Notes: generated by a model not told the origin, from the sequence alone. A stretch of DNA of 64,000 nucleotides from Desulfobaculum bizertense DSM 18034 (GCF_900167065.1 NZ_FUYA01000005.1:186001-250000); one strand, 5' to 3'; numbered from the stretch's first letter, positions 36,446 through 44,650 are shown. Numbers and translations are program-made.

Positions 36446-36939
36446 AAGGTAAAGAACGACGCATCGTTGGGTTCCTGTGCAACTGGTGCTCATACGGCGG
36501 TGCAGATACTGCTGGTATTGGCCGGTTCACTCAGCCAACTGACTTGCGTATTATCCGAGTTCCCTGCTCCGGCAGAATGAACCCACTCTTTGTTGTTAAG
36601 GCACTTTTGAGCGGTGCTGACGGTGTTCTCGTTTCTGGCTGCCATCCCAATGACTGCCATTATTCCGAGGGCAACTTCTATGCCCGTCGCCGTCTTGAGC
36701 TGCTCAAGTCGTTCCTGCCCATCATTGGCATTGACCCCGCACGCTTTGAGTACACATGGGTCTCCGCGTCCGAGGGCCAGCGCTGGCAGGAAGTTGTGAC
36801 CAAGTTCACCGAACAGATTCACGAGCTTGGCCCCATTCCGACATTTGAAGCCGGAGAAGTTGCCAAGGAACTTGCCAAGTTCCAGGCAATGGCCCAGGCA
36901 AGCATGCCTGTGGAAGAAAAGGAGACGCAAAGTGCCTAG
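36433..36939 (+). CDS. floxD: MvhD-like iron-sulfur subunit FloxD
   Basis: A 168-residue protein of the hydrogenase delta/MvhD family with the [2Fe-2S] cysteines in FLCNWCSYGG, VPCSGRM and SGCHPNDCHY. In methanogens MvhD carries electrons from hydrogenase to HdrA; here it would connect the Flox proteins to HdrA. The start lies inside the end of hdrA (TTATGCC). Confidence 0.9.
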   Translation: MPVLEGKERRIVGFLCNWCSYGGADTAGIGRFTQPTDLRIIRVPCSGRMNPLFVVKALLSGADGVLVSGCHPNDCHYSEGNFYARRRLELLKSFLPIIGIDPARFEYTWVSASEGQRWQEVVTKFTEQIHELGPIPTFEAGEVAKELAKFQAMAQASMPVEEKETQSA

Positions 36940-37891
36940 CTCTGCCGAACTGAAAGAAATGCTGCGCAAGGCGCTGCCCGACCTCGACCTCATCATTGCA
37001 TGGGGCAAAGGCCGTGATGCACTGCACGCCTCGCCGCTGTTTATCCGTAAAGAAGAGGACCTTGAGGACCTCGTGCTTGGACCGAGCTGTGTCCACAACC
37101 TCGCCCGTTACCTCCCCGACCTGAAAGGGAAAAAAGTTGGTATCGTGGTAAAGGGCTGTGACAGCCGCACCGTGATTGAGCTGCTCCAGGAAGACCTGAT
37201 CTCCCGTGAAGACCTCACCATTTTCGGTTTCCACTGTGATGGTGTTGTCTCCACTGCAAAACTCCAGCACCTTCTGGACGGCGCACAGGTCGACAAAATC
37301 GAAATGGACGGCACAACGGTACACGCCACCTGTGGCGACAAAGTCCATGACTTCCCCCGCGAGCAGGTTGCCGCAGACAAATGTCTGACCTGTGCCTACC
37401 CGGACGCCCTGATTTCCGACGAATTCGCCGGAAGCAAGGCCCCAGCCGAAGGCACTGACCCGGAAGCCCGCTGCAAGACTCTGGAAGAGCTTGAGGACAT
37501 GAGCCTCGAAGAACGCTTCCAGTTCTGGGAAAAAGAGATGTCCCGCTGCCTTCGCTGCTACGCTTGCCGTAACTCCTGTCCGCTCTGCGTCTGCCGCGAC
37601 CACTGCGCCGCAGACAGCCGCGAGCCGCACTGGATCAGCCAGGATGATTCTCCTCGCGAAAAACTGATGTTCCAGATCATGCACGTCTTCCACACCGCAG
37701 GCCGTTGCACGGAATGTGGCGAATGCGAACGCGCTTGTCCTGTAGGCATCCCGCTTCTGTCCCTGCGTCAGAAGATGAATCGCGAAGTGAAGCGCATCTT
37801 TGATTATGAGGCAGGTACCGACATTGAAGCAACGCCGCCGCTGCTCTGCTTCAAGAAGGAAGAAGAAAACATCAAGGAAAGGAGCTGGTAA
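36932..37891 (+). CDS. floxC: FrhB-like iron-sulfur protein FloxC
   Basis: A 319-residue protein. The N-terminal half resembles the FrhB/coenzyme F420 hydrogenase beta family (VVKGCDSRTVIELLQED), and the C-terminal half has two [4Fe-4S] motifs (CLRCYACRNSCPLC, CTECGECERACP). The GTG start at 36932 is chosen because AAGGAG lies seven bases upstream and it overlaps the floxD stop by eight bases; the frame is open further upstream without support. It is presumed to relay electrons within the Flox module. Confidence 0.88.
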   Translation: MPSSAELKEMLRKALPDLDLIIAWGKGRDALHASPLFIRKEEDLEDLVLGPSCVHNLARYLPDLKGKKVGIVVKGCDSRTVIELLQEDLISREDLTIFGFHCDGVVSTAKLQHLLDGAQVDKIEMDGTTVHATCGDKVHDFPREQVAADKCLTCAYPDALISDEFAGSKAPAEGTDPEARCKTLEELEDMSLEERFQFWEKEMSRCLRCYACRNSCPLCVCRDHCAADSREPHWISQDDSPREKLMFQIMHVFHTAGRCTECGECERACPVGIPLLSLRQKMNREVKRIFDYEAGTDIEATPPLLCFKKEEENIKERSW

Positions 37892-38964
37892 TGTCTACAG
37901 CCAAGTTCCTCAGCACAGAAAACCTCGGTCCCTGGCTTGAAAAGCTTTCTGAAAAGCGCCGTGTTGTTGCTCCGGTCAAAGAAAACGACGCCGTTGTTTT
38001 CCGCCCCTACAGCACCGACGCCACGCTTTGCCTTGAGAAAGTCAGCACGGTTTCTCCAAAAGGAATCCTGTTCCCTCGCAGCGAACCGCTTATGGCATTC
38101 CGCTATGTGAAGGACCCGGAAAATCCCGGACAGGTCAAACTGGACGTTCAGGAAACTGTCAAAGCTGAGCCAACTGTCATTGTGGGCGCCCGCCCCTGTG
38201 ACGTCGCAGGATTCAAGGTCATTGACCGTGTCTACACAGACCCGGAACATACCGACAAATACTATGCTGCACGCCGCGACAAAGCCGCGTTTGTGGTTCT
38301 TGCCTGCACGCAGCCTGACTCTTCCTGCTTCTGCAACTGGGTTGGTGGCGACCCGGCAGGCACCGACGGTGTCGATGTTCTGCTGACCCCCGTTACTGGC
38401 GGCTATGTTGCAGACGCCATTTCTCCCCTTGGTCAGGAGCTGGTCGACACGGAGCACTTCCGTGCGGCTGACGACACAGACCTTGCTGACGCCAAAGCTG
38501 CCCACAAGGCCGCACGCGAAGCTCTGGGAGAAAAAACAGATCTCTCCAATATTCAGGAAAAAGTTCTTGATCTCTTTGAGGACGAAGACTTCTGGACCGA
38601 CATCACCTCAAAATGCCTGAGCTGTGGTGCCTGCTCCTACGTCTGCCCGACCTGCTACTGCTTCAACATCACTGATGAAAGCAAGGGCAACGTTGGCACT
38701 CGTATCCGCTCCTGGGATAACTGTATGTCCGCACTCTTCACCCTCGAAGGCAGTGGACACAACCCCAGAGCTGGCAAGCTGAAACGTTTCCGCAACAGAG
38801 TTGGACACAAATTCTCCTACTATCCGGAAGATCATGATGGCGCTCTTGCCTGTGTTGGCTGTGGCCGCTGCGTACGGAGCTGCCCGGTTGGCATGGACAT
38901 CCGCGAGATTCTCAAAAAAGCGCTGAAGAGCGAGCCTGCCGCAAAGGAGGCCGTCAATGACTAG
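37891..38964 (+). CDS. floxB: 4Fe-4S protein FloxB (AsrA-like)
   Basis: A 357-residue soluble iron-sulfur protein similar to subunit A of anaerobic sulfite reductase. It has GARPCDVAGFKV, a CxCNW segment (SCFCNW) and two C-terminal ferredoxin motifs (CLSCGACSYVCPTC and CVGCGRCVRSCP). Paired with FloxA it would form an NADH-oxidising unit. Start overlaps the floxC stop (TAATG); AAAGGAG precedes it. Confidence 0.9.
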   Translation: MSTAKFLSTENLGPWLEKLSEKRRVVAPVKENDAVVFRPYSTDATLCLEKVSTVSPKGILFPRSEPLMAFRYVKDPENPGQVKLDVQETVKAEPTVIVGARPCDVAGFKVIDRVYTDPEHTDKYYAARRDKAAFVVLACTQPDSSCFCNWVGGDPAGTDGVDVLLTPVTGGYVADAISPLGQELVDTEHFRAADDTDLADAKAAHKAAREALGEKTDLSNIQEKVLDLFEDEDFWTDITSKCLSCGACSYVCPTCYCFNITDESKGNVGTRIRSWDNCMSALFTLEGSGHNPRAGKLKRFRNRVGHKFSYYPEDHDGALACVGCGRCVRSCPVGMDIREILKKALKSEPAAKEAVND

Positions 38965-39811
38965 TAATCCTGAACAGAAGATGAAGAACCTCTACCTCCC
39001 TGAAATGGCAACAGTTCAGGAAGTGATTGAGGAAACCGGAAACATCAAAACGTTCCGCGTCACCCTGAATAACCCGGAGCGCATGAAGAATTTCCACTTC
39101 GAGCCGGGTCAGGTTGGACAGCTTTCTGTTTTTGGCGTTGGTGAAGCAACTTTTGTTATCAACTCCTCCCCGACCAGAATGGACTACCTCCAGTTCTCGG
39201 TCATGCGAGTTGGCGAAGTGACCACCCGCCTGCACCAGCTCAAGGCTGGCGACCAGATTGGTGTTCGCGCACCTCTGGGGAATTTCTTCCCCTATGAGGA
39301 CATGAAAGGAAAAGACATCCTGTTCATCGGTGGTGGTATCGGTATGGCTCCCATGCGTACCCTGCTTATGTACATGCTGGATAATCGTAAGGATTACGGC
39401 AAAATCTCTCTGCTGTACGGTGCTCGCAGCCCTCAGGACATGGCCTTCAAGGCTGACCTTCCTGACTGGCTGGAGCGCGAAGACATGCACACCGTCCTGA
39501 CCATCGACCGCGAGGCCGAGAACTGGGACCACGAGGTTGGCCTGATTCCGAACGTCCTGCAGGAAAAGATGGACGCGACACCGAAAAATACGGTCGCCAT
39601 CACCTGTGGACCGCCTATCATGATTAAGTTCACGATTCAGGCACTCAAAAAGCTTGGCTTCGAGGATGAGCAGATCATCACGACACTGGAACGCCGCATG
39701 AAATGCGGTGTTGGCCTGTGTGGTCGCTGCAACCTCGGTTCCAAATACGTTTGCGTGCACGGCCCGGTGTTCTCTTATGCAGAACTCAAGGACCTCCCCG
39801 CAGACATGTAA
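38957..39811 (+). CDS. floxA: FAD/NAD(P)-binding oxidoreductase FloxA (AsrB-like)
   Basis: A 284-residue ferredoxin-NADP reductase-type protein. FAD is bound in the N-terminal barrel (FVINSSPTR); GGGIGMAPMRT is the NAD(P)-binding loop; the C-terminal CGVGLCGRC-x8-C holds a [2Fe-2S] cluster as in dihydroorotate dehydrogenase B-type electron-transfer subunits. It is the likely NADH entry point of Flox-Hdr. Start overlaps the floxB stop by eight bases, with AAAGGAGG upstream. Last gene of the operon. Confidence 0.92.
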   Translation: MTSNPEQKMKNLYLPEMATVQEVIEETGNIKTFRVTLNNPERMKNFHFEPGQVGQLSVFGVGEATFVINSSPTRMDYLQFSVMRVGEVTTRLHQLKAGDQIGVRAPLGNFFPYEDMKGKDILFIGGGIGMAPMRTLLMYMLDNRKDYGKISLLYGARSPQDMAFKADLPDWLEREDMHTVLTIDREAENWDHEVGLIPNVLQEKMDATPKNTVAITCGPPIMIKFTIQALKKLGFEDEQIITTLERRMKCGVGLCGRCNLGSKYVCVHGPVFSYAELKDLPADM

Positions 39812-39821
39812 GTGTCACTAC

Positions 39822-39856
39822 AGAGTTCCTGCCAGCCTCGTGCTGGCGGGGACTCT
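39822..39856 (+). terminator. Hairpin at the end of the hdr-flox operon
   Basis: A 15-base stem with two non-Watson-Crick positions (AGAGTTCCTGCCAGC with GCTGGCGGGGACTCT) and a five-base loop begins 11 bases after the floxA stop. Only two T follow, so termination may be partial. Confidence 0.55.
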
Positions 39857-39988
39857 TCCCTGACTTTGGCTGCCAGATGCACGCGTCAGGATAAGGCTCG
39901 CCTGACCCGCTGGAGCGGCACTCAAGGTTGTCACGCTTTTCCCTTTTTTCGGAACGCCGCCGCAAAAAGGTGCAAAGGAGTGTGAGCC

Positions 39989-40840
39989 ATGTTCTTTGCT
40001 GATGACGGATACTTTGAAAGCCCCGGCTGGTACATTGCCGGAAGCAACGCGTCACAGAACACAGCCCAGACTGGGCTGACTCCTGCTGAAAACCGTTTTT
40101 TGCTTTTGACTCCAGTGAGTATTCTTGCGTCGAACCTGTTTCGTGCAAGCTGGGGACGAAAGCGAAACGACAATCAACAATTTGCGCTCAATATTCCCTC
40201 GACGTCCCGGCGTTTTATTTTTACGGGGCAAGCATTTGACCAGTTCGATCTGGACGTTCTGCTCAACGCCATAGACCACGGGCACAGACAGGGGAACGCA
40301 GAAAAGGCCGTTGCACGCCTTGATCTCAAAGAGATGCAGTATGAGCTGGGCCTTCGGCCCGGTCTCAAAAGTCGCGAGCGTATTACCCAAAGCCTCCAGC
40401 GCTTGGAATCCTCGCGTATTCTCATAGAAAACGCCCGGTACTGCATGTGGATGCAGTGCATCAGCTCACTGCTTTTTGATACCCATAGCAAAAGCTGCTT
40501 CCTCGAAATCCACCCAGCCGTAGACGCCGCTTTTCGAGACAGGCTCGCCCTTCGTATGTTCCTGCGGGAGAGAGATGAAATTGGTGCCCGGGGCATGTGC
40601 AAGTGGCTCCACGGACTCGCCTTTGCTTCTGGCAATCCGTGTAGCATCAGTCTGGACCGAATCAGGAGACTGGCCAACCTGAGTTATCCAGAAAAGAAAT
40701 TTTCGGAGCGCCTCGAAAAGGCACTGGTTTTCCTCTGGGAAAACAGCCTGCTCCAGAAAATGGAAATTCGGGACAATTCACTGCTTTTGCAAAGCAACAG
40801 GTCACTTCCCAACGAACGGCAAAGTTTTATTTTTTTCTAG
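39989..40840 (+). CDS. TrfA-like replication initiator protein
   Basis: A 283-residue soluble protein that I match, with moderate confidence, to the TrfA plasmid replication initiator family: FDQFDLDVLLNAIDHG, a first winged-helix-like region (KEMQYELGLRPGLKSRERITQSLQRLE), a central beta stretch with a length-conserved LEIHPAVDAAF, then ALRMFLRERDEIGARGMCKWLHG and a second winged helix (RIRRLANLSYPEKKFSERLEKALVFL). No parA/parB, iterons or other plasmid genes surround it. AAAGGAG lies ten bases before the ATG. It may be a domesticated regulator or plasmid relic. An unrelated winged-helix regulator remains possible. Confidence 0.5.
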   Translation: MFFADDGYFESPGWYIAGSNASQNTAQTGLTPAENRFLLLTPVSILASNLFRASWGRKRNDNQQFALNIPSTSRRFIFTGQAFDQFDLDVLLNAIDHGHRQGNAEKAVARLDLKEMQYELGLRPGLKSRERITQSLQRLESSRILIENARYCMWMQCISSLLFDTHSKSCFLEIHPAVDAAFRDRLALRMFLRERDEIGARGMCKWLHGLAFASGNPCSISLDRIRRLANLSYPEKKFSERLEKALVFLWENSLLQKMEIRDNSLLLQSNRSLPNERQSFIFF

Positions 40841-40845
40841 CGACC

Positions 40846-40869
40846 AAGCCCCCACACGGGGGCTTTTTT
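40846..40869 (+). terminator. Rho-independent terminator of the TrfA-like gene
   Basis: AAGCCCCC-acac-GGGGGCTT stem followed by six T, six bases after the stop codon. Confidence 0.9.
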
Positions 40870-41120
40870 ATGCGAATGGAGCAGACCTTTCCGCTTATGC
40901 CTGTGCCCTGCCAGAGCAGACACACCTGACTGGCGCCCGCCTTTTCTCCTTCTCTCAATTTCGCGCCCTGCTACGCTGCCTTTTCTCGCATTCTCCAAAG
41001 GGACGCAATGCGCACGCCGAAAAACACGCACCTGCTCGCATCAGCTCATGTCTGTTTACCTTGCCCCCCATAAACACCGCTAAAATCCCTCAGGTTCAAA
41101 AATCAGTTCCACTTCCCCAC
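40870..41120. other. Intergenic region without recognised features
   Basis: About 250 bases between the terminators of two convergent genes. No convincing gene, promoter or repeat is visible. Confidence 0.5.
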
Positions 41121-41150
41121 AAAAAAAGCCCCCACTCAACGCGAGGGCTT
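41121..41150 (-). terminator. Terminator of the 64-residue gene
   Basis: On the minus strand AGCCCTC pairs with GGGGGCT (one T-G pair) and runs into seven T. Confidence 0.75.
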
Positions 41151-41177
41151 TCTCTTTCCCGTGTGGAAAGGTCCAGC

Positions 41178-41372
41178 TTATTGTGTCGGACCATCTGTGT
41201 AATGGAACATCATTTTATCTTCGAGCGGTGCATGTTCATAATCCGCCCACTTAAAATCCGTCTGGCCCATCAGCCACTGGATGACTTCCGCATGTGTTGT
41301 CGGCCTACCAGGATAGTCGACGACTTTCGTGATAACCTGGTCGAACACTGTAATTTCTACAGCTATTTTCAT
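41178..41372 (-). CDS. Small protein of unknown function (64 aa)
   Basis: I do not recognise this protein. It is acidic to neutral with no membrane segment or cysteine, and two halves that look like beta-strand then helix (MKIAVEITVFDQVITKVVD; HAEVIQWLMGQ). That it is real is supported by a strong ribosome site (GGAGG, eight bases before ATG), a consensus-like promoter (TTGAAC-17-TATGCT), a perfect palindromic operator just upstream of the ribosome site, and its own terminator. Expression therefore looks tightly regulated. Confidence 0.7.
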   Translation of the reverse strand: MKIAVEITVFDQVITKVVDYPGRPTTHAEVIQWLMGQTDFKWADYEHAPLEDKMMFHYTDGPTQ

Positions 41373-41393
41373 GGCTCGACCTCCTTCTATTTT

Positions 41394-41451
41394 TTGTGAT
41401 TTAAATCACATGATCTAAGGAGAGCATAGCGCTGTCTGAATAGAGGTTCAA
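41394..41451 (-). promoter_or_regulatory. Promoter with Rex/CRP-like palindromic operator
   Basis: On the minus strand TTGAAC (41446-41451) and TATGCT (41423-41428) are separated by 17 bases. Downstream, overlapping the expected start of the transcript, is the perfect 16-base palindrome TGTGATTTAAATCACA (41395-41410). It matches the CRP consensus TGTGA-N6-TCACA, and with one more T it also fits the TTGTGA-N6-TCACAA form of the redox repressor Rex. The position downstream of -10 suggests repression. Confidence 0.6.
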
Positions 41452-41591
41452 ATCAATTCTAAAATTTCTTTTAGCCCCTGGTACAAAAGGATATTCCCGG
41501 CCCAACCACCTCAAAACGACCTTTTTGGAAAAAATTTTGACGCTTTAAATTGTCTCTATCAAAAAATTTTACACGATAAATTTTCGACATG

Positions 41592-41625
41592 AAAAAAGGC
41601 TGAAAGAAAAATCTTTCAGCCTTTT
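41592..41625 (-). terminator. Terminator downstream of nrdD and the 77-residue gene
   Basis: An 11-bp perfect stem AAGGCTGAAAG/CTTTCAGCCTT with a six-base loop, followed on the minus strand by T residues. Confidence 0.85.
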
Positions 41626-41642
41626 GTTATTTATTTCGCAAC

Positions 41643-41876
41643 TTACATGGACCCAGAATTTTGCTTTTCAATAAGACTCAGTATTTCTTCCAAAGTCTTA
41701 CCTCGAGCCGAGGCCAAGCGTTGCCATTTTTTCTTTTCTTTTTTGACGGCCTCTACGGTCTGCAAGAGGTCTCGAATTGTATGGGCGGGATAGCCATGCT
41801 TTGCATACTGTCCCTTTCGCAATTCCTCGTCATTCCGCTGGCGAAGTGCCTTCAGCTGCTGTGCATTCAAAATCAC
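41643..41876 (-). CDS. Small coiled-coil protein of unknown function (77 aa)
   Basis: Unrecognised, highly charged helical protein (ALRQRNDEELRKGQYAKHGY, then VEAVKKEKKKWQRLASARG). The start is GTG with GGAAGGA nine bases upstream. It lies 59 bases downstream of nrdD on the same strand and ahead of a shared terminator, so it is probably co-transcribed with nrdD. Whether it has anything to do with ribonucleotide reduction is unknown; it does not resemble NrdG or NrdR. Confidence 0.6.
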   Translation of the reverse strand: MILNAQQLKALRQRNDEELRKGQYAKHGYPAHTIRDLLQTVEAVKKEKKKWQRLASARGKTLEEILSLIEKQNSGSM

Positions 41877-41935
41877 GTCAACAGTCCTTCCCAGTTTGAA
41901 CGAGGGAATCTCCCTCCAGTTCCCGTAAATTCAGC

Positions 41936-44035
41936 TTATGCTGTGGCCGTTTCTTCTGCAAGCTCTTCATCGGTCTCGCAAAAGGAATCCATAGAGTATT
42001 CCTTACGATCCCGGTACTCTTCCTGCTTACCCTTGTTCCAGCGGTTCACAGGACGGTAGTAGCCCACAACACGGGTGTAGACTTCCGTCTCAGAACCGCA
42101 TTTGGGGCAGTTGAAGTGCTCACCAAAGATGTAGCCGTGCTCTTCGCACACCGAGAACGTCGGAGTCACAGAGATGTACGGAATCTTGGTGTTGCCCATT
42201 GCGCGGAGCAGGAAGCTCTTCACGCTCTCCTCACTCGGAGCAGCTTCACCGAGGAAGGTGTGGAATACGGTACCACCGTTGTACACGGTCTGGAGCTGAT
42301 TCTGGTGCTCAAGAGCCATAACAACGTCATCAGTCTTGCCCACAGGCAGCAGAGTCGAGTTGGTGTAATACGGGACGTCAGAACCAGAGGTCTTGATGTC
42401 TTCGTAGAGATCCTTGTCGATCTTTGCCAGACGGTAGCAGGTTCCCTCACCCGGAGTAGCCTCAAGGTTGTAGAGGTTGCCTGTTTCTTCCTGGAACTGC
42501 ACGAGCAGAGTACGAATGTGCTTCAGGGTACGGCGCATCAGTCGCAGGCCAGCTTCGGACTCAATGCCCTTGCCAAGCAGGTTCAGGCACGCTTCATGAC
42601 CACCGATCACGCCGATAGTGGAGAAATGGCCCTTGTAGCCATTCTTGAGGTAACGGCGGGAATACGGGAACATGCCAGCCTCAAGGTTCTGGGTAATGAG
42701 CTTACGCTTGTACTCCAGAGAATCCTTGGCGAGACAAGCATACTCTTTGACAAGATCAAGGAAGTCTTCTTCGTTGTCAGCAAGGTACGCCAGCTTGGGC
42801 AAGTTCAGTGTCACAACACCGACGGAGCCGGTCAGATCGCCAGCGCCAAAGAGACCGCCAGTCTTTTTGCGGATCTCGCGCAGGTCCATCTGGAGACGGC
42901 AGCACATGGAGCGGACGTCTTCCGGATTCAGGTCGGAGTTGATGAAGTTCTGGAAATACGGAGCGCCGTAACGGGCAGTCATCTTCAGCAAAAGATGACC
43001 AGCATCGCTTTCCCACGGGAAGTCCTTGGTCACGTTGTAGGTCGGAACCGGGAAGGAGAAAATACGACCGTCAGCGTCGCCCTCAAGCATAACTTCGAGG
43101 AATGCGCGGTTGATCATTTCCATTTCCTTAGCGTACTCGCCATAGGTGGAATCGATCAGCTTACCGCCAAGGATAACAGCTTCCTTTTCCATGTGCTTGG
43201 GCGGCACAATGTCAAAGGTAAAGTTGGTGAACGGGCTCTGGCCACCCCAGCGGGAGGTGGTATTCAGGTTGTGAAGCATTTTCTGCATCTGCTGCTTCAC
43301 TTCGTGGTAGCTCAGACCGTCGTTACGAACAAAGGGGGCGAGGTAGGTGTCGACATTGTTGAATGCCTGAGCACCGGCCCACTCGTTCTGCAAGGTGCCG
43401 AGGAAGTTCACAATCTGACCGCAGGCAGCATCAAAATGCTTTGCCGGGGTGGAGGAACAACGGCCCTTGAGGTTGAATCCTTCGAGGAGAAGGTCGCGCA
43501 GGCTCCAGCCAGAGCAGTATCCAGCCAGGCCAAAGGACAGGTCATGCAGGTGGAAATAGCCATGGTTGTGAGCAGCACGAACTTCTTCGGGATACTTTTC
43601 CAGCACGTAGCGCGCCTGAACAGACCCGGCCATGTGCAGGATAAGCCCCTGGAAGGAGTGCACCATATTGGAGTTTTCGTTCACGCGCCAGTCAGAACGA
43701 TCGAGGTAGCTCTCGATCATCTGGGAAATATCGATGTACGCCTGATTCTGGTTGCGCATTTCACGGCGCTTCTCACGGTAAATGATGTAACGCTCTGCAA
43801 CTGTGTACAGACGGGCTTCCATCAGGGCCTGCTGCACACAATCCTGAACAAACTCCTGTTCAGGGATGTCCACACCCTCAGTATCAATGATTTTTTCAAC
43901 CTTGTGTGCAAGGCGCTTTGCAAGAAGCGGGTCCTTGATACCACTGGACTTGAGAGCTTTCAGAATAGCACTAGCAATTCGTTCAGAAGACCAGGTTTCA
44001 AGACAACCGTCGCGCTTAAGAATCTGTTTCGGCAT
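41936..44035 (-). CDS. nrdD: Anaerobic (class III) ribonucleoside-triphosphate reductase
   Basis: Oxygen-sensitive glycyl-radical enzyme of 699 residues that makes deoxyribonucleotides anaerobically. An N-terminal ATP-cone (MPKQILKRDG to about residue 95) provides allosteric control; the active-site cysteine region includes MCCRLQMDL; a C-terminal zinc site (CEEHGYIFGEHFNCPKCG) precedes the radical glycine in RVVGYYRPVNRWN. ATG at 44035 (GGAGATCC upstream) is used; the 18 codons of open frame before it are leader. The activase NrdG is not adjacent. A cobalamin riboswitch lies in the leader. Confidence 0.95.
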   Translation of the reverse strand: MPKQILKRDGCLETWSSERIASAILKALKSSGIKDPLLAKRLAHKVEKIIDTEGVDIPEQEFVQDCVQQALMEARLYTVAERYIIYREKRREMRNQNQAYIDISQMIESYLDRSDWRVNENSNMVHSFQGLILHMAGSVQARYVLEKYPEEVRAAHNHGYFHLHDLSFGLAGYCSGWSLRDLLLEGFNLKGRCSSTPAKHFDAACGQIVNFLGTLQNEWAGAQAFNNVDTYLAPFVRNDGLSYHEVKQQMQKMLHNLNTTSRWGGQSPFTNFTFDIVPPKHMEKEAVILGGKLIDSTYGEYAKEMEMINRAFLEVMLEGDADGRIFSFPVPTYNVTKDFPWESDAGHLLLKMTARYGAPYFQNFINSDLNPEDVRSMCCRLQMDLREIRKKTGGLFGAGDLTGSVGVVTLNLPKLAYLADNEEDFLDLVKEYACLAKDSLEYKRKLITQNLEAGMFPYSRRYLKNGYKGHFSTIGVIGGHEACLNLLGKGIESEAGLRLMRRTLKHIRTLLVQFQEETGNLYNLEATPGEGTCYRLAKIDKDLYEDIKTSGSDVPYYTNSTLLPVGKTDDVVMALEHQNQLQTVYNGGTVFHTFLGEAAPSEESVKSFLLRAMGNTKIPYISVTPTFSVCEEHGYIFGEHFNCPKCGSETEVYTRVVGYYRPVNRWNKGKQEEYRDRKEYSMDSFCETDEELAEETATA

Positions 44036-44054
44036 TGGATCTCCGCAAAAAAGC

Positions 44055-44110
44055 ACAGGCAAGAAAAAAAGGCCACAGTGCAGGGGCACAGTAGCTGGTG
44101 TTTTTTGCCT
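44055..44110 (-). terminator. Candidate leader terminator of the nrdD riboswitch
   Basis: On the minus strand AAAGGC (about 44104-44109) can pair with GGCCTTT ending in seven T (44065-44071), enclosing GTGC-ccct-GCAC. It lies between the aptamer and the nrdD start, as expected for a transcription-attenuating expression platform. Confidence 0.45.
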
Positions 44111-44203
44111 TTGTGTATTTTTTCCACACCGTCACCGTGTGGAATACGATTGGGAAGGTGTTTCATGTCCACAGGCCTATCCCGTAGGCTCATGGTCAGA
44201 AAT

Positions 44204-44308
44204 GCTTCAGGCTGGAGTGCTGGCTCTTCCCTCTTGCGAGGGAAACACAGGGGCGGGACCGCTTCGGATTTCCACCGAATTTCCAAAAGACATCAGGTCA
44301 CCTGAAGA
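44204..44308 (-). promoter_or_regulatory. Cobalamin (AdoCbl-type) riboswitch upstream of nrdD
   Basis: Read on the minus strand, CTTCAGG (44307-44301) and CCTGAAG (44211-44205) close P1. Between them are GGAAATTCGGTGGAAATCCG, AAGCGGTCCCGCCCCTGTG and AGCCAGCACTCCAGCCTGAAG. These align with the conserved cobalamin-riboswitch blocks GGTGNAAATCC, GCGGTCCCGCCACTGT (the B12 box, here with one change, CCCCTG for CCACTG) and GCCAG-N-CCTGCC. Control of a B12-independent reductase by B12 is a known logic: it would be shut off when the B12-dependent class II enzyme can work. No NrdJ gene is in the window. Confidence 0.85.
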
Positions 44309-44364
44309 GAAATTTCGAGAACGTTTGGGGGGTCTATCAGAATCAAAATCCCCCTTCAAGAGCA

Positions 44365-44392
44365 ATTATACGCCACCAGAGGCGATTGTCTC
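44365..44392 (-). promoter_or_regulatory. Candidate promoter of the nrdD leader
   Basis: On the minus strand a perfect TATAAT (44365-44370) lies 16 bases from GAGACA (44387-44392), giving a transcript that starts about 50 bases before the riboswitch aptamer. Confidence 0.4.
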
Positions 44393-44573
44393 CTATTTTT
44401 TCAAAATACCAACTCCCCTATATTGTGCACAAATCTCGAAGGGGCGTTCCTTCCCCTGCTTTCCTGCCTTTTCTGGGCCAATGCTTTTTTGCGAAATTCA
44501 GCCTCCTCTCATTTCATCAGAATTTCTCACCAGAAAAGCTCCATGCATCATCACAAAAAACATATCTCCCCGC

Positions 44574-44602
44574 TTGCCGAAACACAAAAAGCAACATATA
44601 AT
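44574..44602 (+). promoter_or_regulatory. Promoter of the hipBA pair
   Basis: TTGCCG and TATAAT separated by exactly 17 bases, about 50 bases before the antitoxin start. Confidence 0.6.
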
Positions 44603-44650
44603 TGCTATAAATCGAATTTAGAGAAAACATATATTGCTTTGAGGTTTTTT

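Noticed and set aside
42116-44305. 729-codon open frame antisense to nrdD
   Set aside because: It runs through the complement of a fully conserved enzyme and into the riboswitch leader; composition (His, Gln, Val rich) is typical of a shadow frame.
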